Shown: positions 44,890 through 57,849 of the stretch, piece by piece
Layout of the letters: the number at the start of each line of letters is the position of its first letter
Numbering within the stretch: the first letter of the stretch is position 1
Assembly (NCBI RefSeq): GCF_000002425.4
Contig: NC_037255.1
Coordinates: 11,920,710-11,984,709 of the forward strand
Source of the DNA: Physcomitrium patens
Taxonomy: Eukaryota > Streptophyta > Bryopsida > Funariales > Funariaceae
Direction: 5' to 3'
DNA length: 64,000 nucleotides
Position numbers and translations under genes: made by a program
The notes under the pieces: model-generated
The model's input: the letters and a program-made list of their open reading frames with translations, nothing else
What the model was told of the DNA's origin: nothing
Database searches by the model: none

Positions 44890-47860
44890 ACTATAAAACA
44901 TGTATAAAGTCAAATATATGTCTATGAAGCTTCTAAAAAGCTATCCCACAAGATAATATCAAATCTACCTATAATTACTTTCTACCTAATACTTATTATA
45001 TAGATAAACATATATGTCTTTGATATTATCTTCCATTTTAGAGACAAGTTCCATAAGGAGAGGTCATTATATATTGAAGAAATCTAAGATACATTAAATT
45101 ATATTTGCCACATACTCTGATCTTTGTTCCCTTTAAAGGTGGTTGATAGGTCCTTTCAGCCATCAATAGTGTCTCATACTAAGGTAAAAAGACCACCCTA
45201 TTATTTGATCATTGTTGAGGCCTTTGTAACTTCTTTCAAATAAAACATTTAGAACACTATGACAAGTCATTTTTACCTCCAATAAAATCACCAAACATCA
45301 AGAATTTCTTCCAAGTTCTTAATACTAAATGCATTGTATTTTGCCATCTATTCAAAGAAAAATATGATGTTCTTAAGGATCTTCATCTCTATTATGTCAT
45401 CTTAAAAGCTATGATAATCACAATGTCTCATCTAATAAGTTAGCAAATAATAGCTCTTGAAATAAATCTATTGTTTTTGGTTCTCTTCTTCTTAGTGCTA
45501 CAAATATACAAAAACTACAAATAAAAAAGAAGGTAGAATGCTATTTTTTTTTAATCTTATTTTTTTTATAGCAAAGATTTATTATTTTTTATTTTAATTT
45601 GATGGATGTTATCAATGAAAAGTATCAACCTTCTTTGCTTTATTTACAATATTCTTTGATGGTTCTTATGTGCATTCACTAATATCATATCCACATCAAT
45701 AAATAAGATATTCTAATCTATTTTTATATTACCTTGAATCTAAGACTTCTTCTACGTTGAATTCTTAATTATTATCCACCTCTATAAGAAAAGGTGGTAT
45801 TTATCTTCTTGAAATATTAACTATCTCATATGGTTAAAAAAAAATATGTAGAATATGAAATAGATCTTTATAGATTTTGATAGATGTAATTAATAAGTAA
45901 TTGAATTAATTTATTTACAAATAAAAAATGATCTAAATTTATAATAATCTAGCTTATCAGAAGGATTACTAGTTTTAATATTGTGACAAATTATCCATAC
46001 TTTTTCGCCAATATAGAATTGAGATTGTTCCTTACAATAGACATTTGCGTTGGATTTTTGTAGTTCTTGAGCTTCTTTTAATTGTGCCTTTATTATTGCA
46101 TGTAGCTCAAATAAATAATTTTTTGCCACATGATTATCAACTTTTGTAAAGTCAAAAGTATCAAGTCATAGATAATAATCATAATTGGAAAATAAAGGTA
46201 TTTATTGCATAGAAGAATGTATTATATTATTATAAGCAAATTTTGCCAATAGCAAAAAAATTGCCTAATCATCTTATTTATAGTCTATGTTACATGTCAA
46301 ATACTACTAAAAAACTTGGTTTACGTACTTTATTTATCTATCAATTTAAAGATGAAAAGTCAAAGATAACTTTATATCTATTTTTAAAATCTTAAAAAGA
46401 AATTTTCAAGATCTTGATATAAATTGAGTCCTCATATTTGATATAATATCTTTAGACAATTATAATAATAATAGATGTTGTTAAGAAAAAATTTAGTTGT
46501 TTCTTTATTTATGATAGATTTTGTACTTGATACAAAGTATGCTATCTTGGAGTAGATTAAAATTTTCTTAGAGTAGATTTAAATATCATCTAGAAAATAG
46601 ATAAGAAAATCATCAAAAAACTCACAAAAGATATTCTTAAACGTAATTTTTTTATTCATTTTCTTCTTTAATGTATATCAAGTTATATGCTCCTTGTAGA
46701 TCTATTTTTTTTTTATAGATTTTTACTTGATTCAATTAACCAAAAAGTTTTAAAATTAAAAATAGAAAATACCTATTTTCTATTAAAAATAGATATGACA
46801 CATACAATAAAAATTGACTCTTCTTTTGTAGCATACATAAAAGAACTTATACCTATCAATAAAAGTTTAGATATATTGAACTTATGGATTTTTACTTGAC
46901 TATCAAAATCTTGGATTAAACTACAAAAAAATTAAGGTTATAAAAAATCCAATTTATTTAAAAATTATACTTTTTTAGCCACCACAATTTAAAAATAATT
47001 AGATTGAAAGGAGATTTAATTACATTAAATAATTCTAAGCTATTTTAACCCTTAATTATTTTATCTAAAAGAACTATTTTATAGGTAATGTCTCCAAAAG
47101 ACAATAAATGACCATCTATGATTTCTGCATGTACAAATTTATTTATCTAATAAATGATGTCCAAGATTTTGCTAGTCAAGTAAAAATCTTGGACTAATTG
47201 ATTAAAGATATTTCTTGTTTTTTAACAAAGGCTTCATCTATAAAAACAAGTTAAGGCTCTTGAATCTAATAAAGCAAAGACTTTGTGTTTTTTTGGTCAT
47301 AAACAAACTTCTATTATAAAACAAGGTAAAAAATTTAATAAAAGAATATGATCTTTACTAGGTCTCATGTAAGATTCCAATTACATGGTTTCTATTGTAG
47401 TTGAAAAAACTTTTTTATCAACTCATCATCTTCTTTGGTAACTATGCTCTTTATTTTGTGATTACATTCCTTATTTGAATAATGTTGAGTGGTGTGCTTA
47501 GGTTCTCTACAATATAAGTACAATATTTTTTAACAATGTCAAATCTTTTTTTGTTTAAAAAGAGGTTTGAAACATACCATGTTAATTTGCATTGATTTCA
47601 ACCTTGATAAATAAACTTCTGCAAACTTAGAAGTTATCACCATGATTTGACTTGTACCTCTTAAATTAAACCTTTGTTCTTGAAGTCTTTCAAGAGTTGA
47701 TTGTCACATGCAACAGCTTAGGCAATAAATTACTCCACTAAATCCACTCTCAACATTGTCAATAATAAATCTTTGACATTATCTTTCAATCCATATGAAA
47801 ATTGATTGATAAAGGCTTTGTCATTCCAATCTACGTTATAAGCAAAGTTTAAGAATTTTG
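44890..47860 (-). mobile_element. Old, internally deleted Ty3/gypsy chromovirus relic
   Basis: Collinear with the younger element at 53169-59556 but heavily decayed. 44895-45029 matches the LTR end (aagtcaaat...tctatgaagctt). 45035-45260 matches the region between LTR and integrase. 45911-46129 encodes a decayed integrase C-terminal stretch (KAQLKEAQELQKSNANVY). 46260-46545 matches the integrase core. 46550-46830 matches RT, and 46830-47860 matches protease and gag. About 1.3 kb of RNase H and RT sequence is missing near 46545. Most differences from the younger copy are G/C in the young copy and A/T here. No intact frame remains. Confidence 0.8.
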
Positions 47861-47879
47861 CAATAAATTTTTAGTAATC

Positions 47880-48720
47880 CTTAATAATCCTAATCAAAAT
47901 TTAATCAATCCAAAGTAAATTTTTAAAAAATTACAAAAGAAATACAAAAAAGTTATAAATTAATCTAAAAAAAATATAATAAATTAATTCTATAGAAATA
48001 TAAAAATAAGCCTTAAAGAAATAATAATAATATATTTTTAAAAATATTATAAATAAAAACTTTTAAAAAATAATAAAATATCTTAAATAAATATTTAAAA
48101 TATAAATTTTCAATATATCTTAAATAAATCCTAATTAAATCCTAATTTAATCTTAATTAAAATTTTAACAAATTTTAATCAAATCTTAAATCAAATCTTA
48201 ATAAAATTTTAATTTTAATCCTAATTAAAATCTTAATTAAAATCCTAATAAAAATCTTAATTAAATCCTAGGTAAATTTTTAATTAAAAACCTAATTAAA
48301 ATCTTTATTAAATTTTTAATCAAATCTTAGGACAAATCCTAATAAAATCCTAAATCTTAGATCCTAGATCTTAGATCCTAGACCAATCTTAATCAAATTC
48401 TAATAAAATCTTAAATCCTAATCAAATCCTAAACCTTAGATCAACTCTAATTAAATTCTAAACAACCTCAAGAAAATTCCAAATAAATTTTAATTAATTT
48501 TTATAGCTATTTGAAATCTCAATAAATATTAAATAAACTAAAGATCTTGATTATAATTTCATCAAGACTCCAACCAATAAGCAACTAACAAGCATACAAA
48601 ATTTGAGAAGAATTAGACTTACCAATTGCAAGAAAAGCTCTCAAAACCTCTTGGTTGTTGAATGTGGATCTTTCAATAAAGATTTCTCATTGCTAAACCA
48701 TTAAATTGCTCCAAAATTTA
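47880..48720 (+). repeat. Inverted array arm, left (AATCCTAA-type motif)
   Basis: Dense degenerate repeats of aatcctaa/aatcttaa units from about 48100 to 48470, followed by a unique flank (agacttaccaattgcaag near 48622). The reverse complement of both the array and the flank recurs at 52290-52990 (ttggtaagtacaattatc, then taggatttagga units). The arms are diverged but collinear, about 3.6 kb apart. Ends are approximate. Confidence 0.75.
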
Positions 48721-49139
48721 AGTTATGTTTAAATATTTAAGTTTCAATTTCTTTTACTAATTTTTACTTCAATCAAATTAGAAAATAATGCCAAATTATA
48801 AAATCCCTTATTAATCCTTAATTTCAATTATTTAAGACCACATTCGATAAAAATTCTTATACTCTTTAATTTAACTGCTTAATTGATTTCAAATTTTTTA
48901 TATGCATTGACAACAAATATAACAATAAATTTTCAAATATTTACTTATAAATATACTACAAAATTCTTAAAATTTTAAAATTTATAAACTTATTTTTATT
49001 TTTTAAAATATAAGCCCACCAAATACATCATCAACTTTGAAAATCTTTCAAAACCTTGATATTAATCTAAATGATATGAAACAAACTTTTAAAAATCTTT
49101 TCTCAATTCTGCTGTCTAATATCTTTTTTAATTGACAAA

Positions 49140-49900
49140 AGAATCGTGGAGTTGCCATAGGTGCATGGTTTTGTGCCTCAAGGTCTAATTTCAACATATG
49201 TTGACATATCTCTTATAAGCTTGTTGTAAGTATTTAGATAAATTCTTCCATTGTTGAATTTTTGGTATCAATGGGATAATAGAGAGTTGTTGGCATACTC
49301 AAATGCTAACCAATATTAAGGAAGAATGGTGAAAGATCGATACTTGCTTGAATATTATCATTATAAGCAAAATCTAAGAACATCAAATGTTCATCCTAAT
49401 CAATATTATGAATTGCCACAAATGTCTGTAGGATATCTTTTAAGGTCCAATTTGCACACTCTATTTGTCAATTTTTTTAGAGATAAAAGACTATAGATAT
49501 AGCAAATTGTGTACCTAGTAGCTTAAAGAAGGCATACTAAAAACTTTTCTTGAAGCATGGATCTCCATCTAAAACAATGACATGAAGTAATCCATGGTCA
49601 TAAAAGATAATATTGAAGAAGTTCCATACAAGTGTTGACGCATTAATATATGAGTGTATCACAATTAAATGAAGTTGCTTCAAGAGTCGGTCTACAAAAA
49701 TAGTAACCATTGTCATAATACATATTATCTTATTTGGAAATGCATCAAGTACCTTGCTATGGAAGGTGAAGTTGTACTTTACAAATATCTAAAAACCTTA
49801 ATAAGTTTCATCTATATATAAGAAAAATGTAATTTGAATTTTTATTCAAAAGTACTTAAAGTCAATACAAAGTGCTCCAAAACGCTCTTCTTACTAACTT
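49140..49900 (-). mobile_element. Ty3/gypsy integrase relic of a different family
   Basis: The minus strand reads IICIMTMVTIFVDRLLKQLH, VIVLDGDPCF and further on FAYNDNIQASIDLSPFFLN, separated by stops. These are recognisable blocks of a Ty3/gypsy integrase (the DRLSK segment, the second catalytic Asp context, and the segment after the catalytic Glu). They differ from the chromovirus integrase at 54309-55496. All frames are broken. Confidence 0.75.
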
Positions 49901-52289
49901 CAATCATATATAAATCCCAATTGCCGTATTACTTTCATAATTAGATAATTTTGAATTCTCTTTGGAAGCCTTAATCCTAATCAGTGAGCTTTGGTGAACT
50001 GTAACTTCTAATCTAATAGTCCACTTGATGCAAAAGTTTGTATATAAATGCTACTATAATCCTTCTATATATTGAAAAAAATCAATCTAATCCAATTTAC
50101 AAATTGTGTGAAAAAGTCAAAAAACCGCACTCATATTACTTAGTCATCAACTTGAAAGTTGATACAAATGTTTTAGTAGTAATTTCTCCTTCTCCAATCA
50201 TTAACTTCAACTCAAAATTGGTGTATAGCTTGATATTAAAGTCTTATAACATCTTTCCATATTTCACCTTGATCCAATTGTTGATCTTCAGATATCATAC
50301 AAATCCTATCCAACTCCAAATTGCCAATTTCTAATACCTTTTTGTACTAAGTTTTAGATATCTCTCAATTGCACTATTAGATTAACACAAAGTTTTACAT
50401 ATACTTTGCACATCCAATCAAATAATTATTGTCAAATTTTGAACCATAGATGTAATACCAATTATACAAACTAGCTAAGAGTGCTAGACTTAATTATATT
50501 GCATAAATTCCAAATCACCAATCTAAATTGTGACTTTGAATAATAATTACAAATCCATTTCAAACTCTTTGAAAACAAGCATTATATGTTTGAAATTAAA
50601 TTGAAGTTAGCTTCTAAATCTTAATTTTCAATCTTCAAATGCTTCTCTATTTTATCCTAGGCAATCGTTTTAGTGATTAGAGATTTAATTTTGACCCTAT
50701 CCCACAAATGTTCGATTCTATGATATCAATATAACCTATCCTAGGAAATATTTAGTCCAAATCTATCCTCAATTTAATCCTAATATCAATCATGTTAATT
50801 ATTTATCTCTTTTAATTTGGTTTTATTAATTTATGGCTTTTTTAAGATAGTAAAAGAATTTTTATACTCTAAAAGGTAAAATTACTAACCAACCTTTAAT
50901 CTACTAACTATTAAGAGAAGAAAATAAATTAAGAAGTATTTATAAAAGCTATTTTTAAATAATTTGAATTATTATTGAATCAAGATGATTAGATATTAAT
51001 TAGAATCTTTTTTTTGATTATATTTCTACTATATAGTTGTATCATAATATGATACTATGGTGTGATTGTGAGGCGTATATGGCAAGTACATAATTAGATC
51101 TATAATCATCTACTTACTTTGTTTTGTAGGTAGTAGAACTGGCTACAATAGTCTAGGAGATGCTATGTTGCATGCTTTTTTATGGTCGCATGACTCGCAA
51201 GAATGTACAAAAGCTCAAACATTTTGATCCAAACCTATCCAAAATCATATTCTTAAGATTTGTTCTAGAATCTTCTCACATCTTAGATGTTCAAATATTA
51301 GAATATCATATCTTACTTAATGTATACACGTTTAGAATATAGCATTGTTAGGTATATAAATTGCTTCTTGAAATAGAGCAAGTCATCAATAAGACTATAA
51401 TCTTAATACTGTACATCATCCAACTTCACTCAATTGTTAATCATCTTGAAATATGCATCTCAATGTTGTGATATAAAAAAATTAATAAGTAAAAAAGATA
51501 AAAAAAATTATTATATTATAGAAGATCTTACTTCAAATATTATAGCAAATTATCTTAGAAAATAGATAATAGTCCAAAAGATAGTAAAATTAAAGGTGTA
51601 AATGCTATCTTTTTATAAAATATGCTTCTACTTACTTTGTAAGGCCATAAATAAAATAAAAAAAGATAGATTAAAATAAAATAAAAAAATAAAGAATATC
51701 AACATATATAAGAAGAAATTAAGAGTTGATTTTAGCAAAAATTAATTCAAAATGACAAAATTTGATATCCTACTAGGACTAGTTAACAACCTGGATCAAA
51801 ATCTGACCTTGAGATACAAAACTTTGTACCTACGGTACCTCCAGTATTCTTTTACAAATCATAGAGCAAGATTTAAGAGCAAACTTGTTAGAATTTCTTT
51901 AAGTATTGATTTTGAGTGATTTGAGTATATAATGACTTTGTAAGAGCTTTGCAAAGTCATAGTTATTTTGGGTGATTTTGGAATTTGTGAAATAAAAAAG
52001 TTATTATATTTTGATGAATTTTATGAGTTTGGTAGTAGATCTATAATTAAAATTGAAAAGACTTATATAAATAATTGTCTAAAGTATAAGTTATAAGATT
52101 AAGCTTGATCAAATGGTTGAATTAAAGGTTCTTGAATTTCAAGTAGGTTGAGGTCTTGAAAATTAGACTTTGAGGGGTAATTAGGATTTCTAAGATCTTT
52201 AGCAATCTACTACTTGGATTGGAGTAAAATTTATGTATAAAGATAATATATTTGATTTTCTACATATATGTGAAATTTAAAAATAGTTG
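49901..52289. other. AT-rich tract, no gene recognised
   Basis: Very AT-rich. The frame at 50038-50334 (98 residues) and others have no motif and the composition expected of decayed repeats. Probably transposon debris lying between the inverted array arms. Confidence 0.5.
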
Positions 52290-52990
52290 AATGGTTTGAA
52301 AAGGAAATATTAACATAGGAAATTTAATATTTAGATATGAGTAGGAAACAAACCAAAACTTGAGTGGATTTTATGATTTTCCTTCTATTTGGTAAGTACA
52401 ATTATCTTCAAATTTTCTATGCTTATTAATAACTTAGTTCTAGAGAAGTATATAAAATTTTAAGTAAGATCAATAATTTAATCAATAAATATTTAGGTAC
52501 TAAATTATATGAGGATAAGATTGAATTGGTTAGGTTTTGATTTGGATGTGGTTTAGGATTAAGATTGGATTAGGATTTAAGATTTAGTTAAGGTTTGGTT
52601 AGAATTTAGGATTAGAATAGGATTTAGGATTGAACTAGGATTTAGAATTTATTTTAGGATTTATTTAGAATTTAGGATTTAAAGTTTACTTAGGATTTAG
52701 GATTTTCTTAAGGTTTAAGATTTAGGATTTATTTAGGATTTGGAGTTTGGCCTAAGATTTGATTGAAGTCCATTAGGATTTGAATTAGGATTAAATTAAG
52801 AATTAGTTGAGATTTATTTAAGATATATTTGTGATTATTCTAATTTTTTTTTAGAATTTTCTAAGAATCCTTTTAAGATTTGTTGTAGATTTTTTTTTTT
52901 TAAATTCCTTTAAGATTTATTTTGACTTTGATTAAACCTTGCTTAGTATTGTTAAGATTTATTTATAGTTTATTTAATATTCTATTAGAA
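52290..52990 (-). repeat. Inverted array arm, right (TTAGGATTT-type motif)
   Basis: Reverse-complement counterpart of 47880-48720. Degenerate taggattt/aggatttag units fill about 52530-52800, preceded by ttggtaagtacaattatc. It ends about 180 bases before the young chromovirus. Confidence 0.75.
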
Positions 52991-53168
52991 CAAAGAATTT
53001 TTTGTTATATTTTTTATTCTACCTTCTACAGCCAAGTACCTTGTGCATTCTTGAGCAAGACTTCACATAATACAATATTGATGCATAGTTTTTTTTCTAT
53101 TTTGCTTCTTTGGTTAGATTTGAAATGATATTGCTAATAGTAGCAAATTTTGTCTTGTCTCTTGATTT

Positions 53169-53726
53169 TGTCAAGGACAAAAACATGATAAAGATAAATA
53201 AATAAATAAGACTTCTTTTATAGAAAGATGACAAAATAGAAATAACTTGATATATATATTAAGAAAGAAACTCGAATGGCTATAGCCAAAAGCCAAGAAA
53301 ACTAGAGACCCTTGAAACTAGACTGGAAGCAAGAAAAGAGTTGACAATAGTAAAGAAGGCTTCACTTTTGTCTCTATATATACTATCTAACTATGGGCTA
53401 CGTGGCGACGTTCTATAGGATCTCCAATATGTGTTGACTTTGTAGGACACATGCCTTGACTTACAAGGTAGTTTTTCTACATGTGGGCTACATTGTTAGC
53501 TTGGTCTTCAAGCTAATAACATGTGTGGCACATGGCCAACTTGTTGACGACGTTTCTAGTCCCAAAAAGTCAATTAAAGACACCTATAAAGTCAAAGCAG
53601 CGTCTATGAAGCTTTAGGGAAGCTTCCATATCAAATACTATAGAATTAACTTACTTTTATCTAATTTTATTTACTTCTACCTATTTATACATGTAATTAT
53701 TGGCTTACATGCATATATCTATGACA
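53169..53726 (-). repeat. 3' LTR of the chromovirus
   Basis: 558 bp, bounded by TGTCA and TGACA. Roughly 90 per cent similar by eye to the other LTR, with mostly transition differences. Contains ctctatatatactatct near 53380, a possible TATA region. Confidence 0.92.
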
Positions 53727-53729
53727 TTA

Positions 53730-53740
53730 CCCCCCCTTCT
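53730..53740 (-). other. Polypurine tract
   Basis: On the minus strand agaaggggggg lies three bases upstream of the 3' LTR, where plus-strand DNA synthesis would be primed. Confidence 0.85.
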
Positions 53741-54308
53741 AAGGATGAGTTCCACGAGGAGCGGTAATCATATATTGAAAAAATCTATGATGCGACAAAT
53801 TATATTCACCACATACTCTGATCTTTGTTCTCTTCGAAGATGATTGATAGGGCCTCTCAACTATCAATAGTATCTCATACCAAGGTGAGAAGACTATCCA
53901 GTTATTTGATCATTGTTGACGCCTTCATAACTTTCTTCGAATAAAATATTTAGAACACCATCAAAAGTTGTTCCTATCTCTAGTAAAATCACCAAACATT
54001 AGGACATCCTTCCAACGTCATAATACCAAACACATTGTATCTCGCCATCTATTCAAGGAAGAACATGTCGTTTTTGAAGATCTTCATCTCGATTGCGTGG
54101 TCTTGAAGATTGTGACAATTGTAATCTCTCATCTAGTAGGTCAGCAAATGAAGGTTCTTAAATCAAATCCGCTGGTTGTTGGTTCTCTATTTTTAGAACA
54201 TCACAACTACAAAGAAGCTACAAACAAGAATTGAAAGTAGAATGTTATCTTGCTTAGATCTTGTTTCTTTTATAAGAAAGGTTTTCATCTTGATTTTGAT
54301 GGATGTCG

Positions 54309-55744
54309 TCAATGAAAAGCCTCCACCACCTTTGCTGCATTTATAAGATTCTTTACTGGCTCCCATATGTGTTCACTAATATCATATCCGCGCCAATGGA
54401 CAAGATATTCTAATTTATTTCGGTGCCGCCTTGAATCTAAGTCTTCTTCCACTTCAAACTCTTCATTATTATCGACTTCTATGGGAGGAAGTGGAGCTTC
54501 TCTTTTTCTTGGTATGTCCACTATCTTGTATGGTTCAAAAAGAGACACGTAGAATACTGGATGGATTTTTATTGACTTTGAAAGATGTAAATGATATGCA
54601 ACTGGATTGATTTGTGCAGAAATAGAAAATGATCCAAGCCTTTGATAGTCTAAGTTGTCACAAGGATGAGTGGTCTTAATATTGTGACGAAGTAGCCATA
54701 CCTTATCACCTAAGTGGATTGGTCGTTGTTCCTTTTGATAGACATCTACATTGACCTTTTGTTGTTCTTGAGCTTCTTTTAACTGCACCTTCATCGTTGC
54801 ATGTAGCTTTGACAAATGAATTTTTAAATCTTTTGCAATAGGATTATCAATTTTTGAAAAGTCAAAAGTATCAAGTCGTGGATGATAACGATAATTAACA
54901 AAGAAAGGTGTTTGTTTTGTAGAAGAATGTACTTTGTTATTGTAAGCAAACTCTACGAATGGCAAAAGAGTTGTCCAATCATCTTGTTGGTAGTTAATGG
55001 TACATCTTAAATACTATTCCAAAATTTGATTAACACGCTCCGTTTGTCCATCAATTTGAGGATGGAATGCCGAAGATAGTTTTATATCCACTTTTAGAAT
55101 CTTGAAAAGAGTCTGCCAAAATCTTAATATAAATTGAGTTTCCCTATCTGATATAATATCCTTGGATAATCCATGATAGCAATAGATATTGTCAAGAAAA
55201 AGCTTAGCTATTTCTTCACCTATGATAGATTTTGTACATGGTGCAAAATGTGCCATCTTGGTAAAACGATCCACTATCACAAATATAGAGTCATAAGAAC
55301 TTGAGATTAGAAGATCCGTTATGAAATCCATAGAAATAGAAGACCATAGTTGTTTTGGAATGGGTAATGGATGAAGAAGTCTGTAAGGTCGATGACGAGG
55401 AATTTTTGATCTTGAGCAAACATCACAAGAGTGTAGAAAATCTTTAATTGCTTTCGACATTTGTGGCCACCAAAAGTTCCTGGATATTAGTTCCAAAGTT
55501 TTATTATACCCAAAATGTCCTGCTGCTGAAAGTCATAATGAGCTTGAAGAACACGTAATCGAGCTTCACCTTGTGGAACATATAGGCATCCCTCAAAATA
55601 AAGTAGATTCTTTTTGAATTCAAACTTGGAAGTATCATGAGACTTTGAAGGATTTCTCTTCATATCACAAATAAAAAGATCAAAAGACATACTTGATTGA
55701 ACTTGCTTAATGAAAATTGAATCAACAGTTAGTAATGATTTCAT
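54309..55744 (-). pseudogene. Chromovirus integrase with C-terminal chromodomain
   Basis: The core domain in 55496-55014 shows SMDFITDLL, IISDRETQF and PQIDGQTERVNQ, holding the catalytic Asp, Asp and Glu. Zinc-binding Cys residues remain in HSCDVCSRSK. A TAG at about 55011-55013 breaks the frame after NQILE. The downstream frame 54965-54309 (218 residues) holds LGDKVWLLRHNIKT, IHPVFYVSLFEPY and a chromodomain (RRHRNKLEYLVHWRGYD, EHIWEPVKNL), which in this clade targets integration to marked chromatin. The upstream part (55744-55487) holds the RNase H-integrase junction and is also frameshifted. Confidence 0.88.
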
Positions 55745-55831
55745 TGCTCAAAGATGAAGATTCTTTGGCTTCAAGAGAATTTTTTGTTGTTGATCAAAAG
55801 CAACATTTCTTTCCTTTGGTGCAAGATAAGA

Positions 55832-57012
55832 TCATCTAGAGAGTGCATCTAACAAACCTTGTTGTTTTCTTGGTCGATAAGTGATCTTGAATTTGAATCT
55901 TGACAAAGGCATACTCCAACAAGCTTGGTGACGATTCAAAACACGTGCTGACATAAAATATTCAAGGTTCTTGTCATCTATATACACTGTGACTGGGCTA
56001 TAAGCACCTTCTAGATTATGGTACCATTCTTGAAACGAATCCACAATTGCAAGAAGTTCTTTGTCGTGGATCTCGTAGTTAATCTCGGCTATTGAAAATT
56101 TTTTGGAATGAAAAGCTATTTAGTGAAGTTTATCATCTGTTCCCATTTATGATAATACGGCACCCAAAGCAAAGTCTGATGTGTCTGTTTTCATAAAAAA
56201 TGGCTTAAAAAAATTGACGTGATACAAGATTGGTGTAAAAATAAAGGCTGTCTTCAAAGCTTCAAATGCTACTTCTACTTCTTGATTCCATTGAAGTTTG
56301 TCTTTGCAAGACAAACGTGTAAGTGGAGTTGCAACTTGAGAGAAGTCTTTGATGAAGATGTGATTGTAGTTGGCAAATTCCAAAAAGCATTGGACATCTC
56401 TTACCGTTTTTGGGATCTTCCAATCTATAATAGTTTGAACTTTCTTAGGATCCAATATAAGTCCATTATTTGAAATGATGTATCCTAAGAAGTTGACTTA
56501 AATAGTATAAAATATACACTTTTCTATCTTGGCATAGAGTCATACATCTCTTAGTTTTTTTAATACTTGACAAACATAAAATTCATGTTCTTTTGGATTC
56601 TTAGAATAGATTAAAATGTTGTCTAGGTAACAGACAACAAAATCATCTAAAAACTCCCGAAAGACATCATTCATTAAATGTTGGAATGCTGCTAGTACAT
56701 TTGTAAGTTCAAAAGGCATGACATTGTATTCAAAATGTTTATACTTAGTTTGAAACGCAGTCTTTTATTCATCTCTTTCTTTGATGCGTACCAAATTATA
56801 TGCTTCCAAAGATCTATTTTTGTATAGATCTTAGCTTGATTCAACAAATCAAGAATTCCAGATATCAAAGGTAGCGGATACCTATTTTTGATAGTGATTT
56901 TTTTGAGTCCTTGATAATCAACACATATCCATAATGATCTATCTTTTTTCTTCACAAATAGAATTGGAGCTCTTGTTGGAGATTTGGAATGGCGTATGAA
57001 ATTCTTGGCCAA
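55832..57012 (-). pseudogene. Chromovirus reverse transcriptase and RNase H
   Basis: The RT start shows SPTRAPILFVKKKDRSLWI and KNRYPLPLISGILDLL. Later blocks are FLDDFVVCYLDNIL near 56610-56670, where the conserved YxDD is YLDN, and MDPKKVQTIIDWKIPKT (56455). RNase H begins TDTSDFALGAVLS near 56147 and includes a further block to 55832 ([11 protein letters not shown]). At least three frame breaks separate these pieces. The Asp-to-Asn change would inactivate polymerisation. Confidence 0.87.
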
Positions 57013-57384
57013 ATTCTCTTCAATATAATCCTTGAATTCAGCTAATTCATTTTGAGATAAATTGTAGATTGGTCCAAATGGCGGTTGTGCTCCTTCTTGA
57101 AGGTCAATTGAACAGTCATAGGAATGATATTCTGGAAGAATATCCGCATTTTTTTTTTCAAATACATCTTAAAAATCTTGATATTGGCTTGAAATGTCAC
57201 GTGAAGTCTTTCTACAAATAGAAATAAGTGTGGCATAAATGACACAAGGTGATCCTTCTTTTGCAGCATGTAAGAAAGCACTTGTACTTACAAATATAGG
57301 TTTAATTATACTAGACTTATGACTTTCTACTTGATTAACTACACTCTTAGTTATACTTTAAAAAAAGTCAAGACTATGAGAAGT

Positions 57385-57771
57385 CTAATTTATTTTAGGA
57401 TTATATTTTTCTAGCCATGATAAACCTAAAATGATTGGATTAAAAGGAGATTTAATGATATTAAATATTATAAAGCTACTATGATCATTAGTTGCTATTT
57501 TTATAGAAAGGATTTCATGAGTAACATCTCTTGAAGACAACGGATGACCATCTATGACTTCTACATGAACAAGTTTAGTTTTCTTTACTAAAAATATGCT
57601 ATATCTTTTAGCAAATTTTTCATCTAAGAAACATGCTAAGGCTCTTGAATCTAGTAAGGCAGAGGCTTTGAGATGTTTAGGTCCTAGAATAATATTTATT
57701 ATAAAACATGGAGAGGGTTCTGAGAAGAGTATAGGACCTTCACTAGGCGTTGTACAAGGTTCCAGCCCCAT
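57385..57771 (-). pseudogene. Chromovirus aspartic protease, active site altered
   Basis: The protease core reads SALLDSRALACFLD, where the family has Asp-Ser/Thr-Gly, so the Gly of the catalytic triad is Arg. NPIILGLSWLEKYNP near the end is the typical hydrophobic-Gly motif. The change should abolish activity. Confidence 0.82.
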
Positions 57772-57849
57772 GGTCTCTATTCTAGCTGAACAAATTTGTT
57801 TTTCGACATGCTATCTTCTTTGATCATTGTACTCCTTATTGTATAGTTG

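Noticed and set aside
48100-48470. Interstitial telomere array
   Set aside because: The units are variants of aatcctaa/aatcttaa and not the plant TTTAGGG repeat, and they are far too irregular.
47880-48480. CRISPR-like array
   Set aside because: Units are short, degenerate and without unique spacers; the genome is a plant's.
53968-54234. 88-residue plus-strand frame inside the chromovirus
   Set aside because: It lies between the integrase end and the 3' LTR, opposite to the element's coding strand, with no motif.
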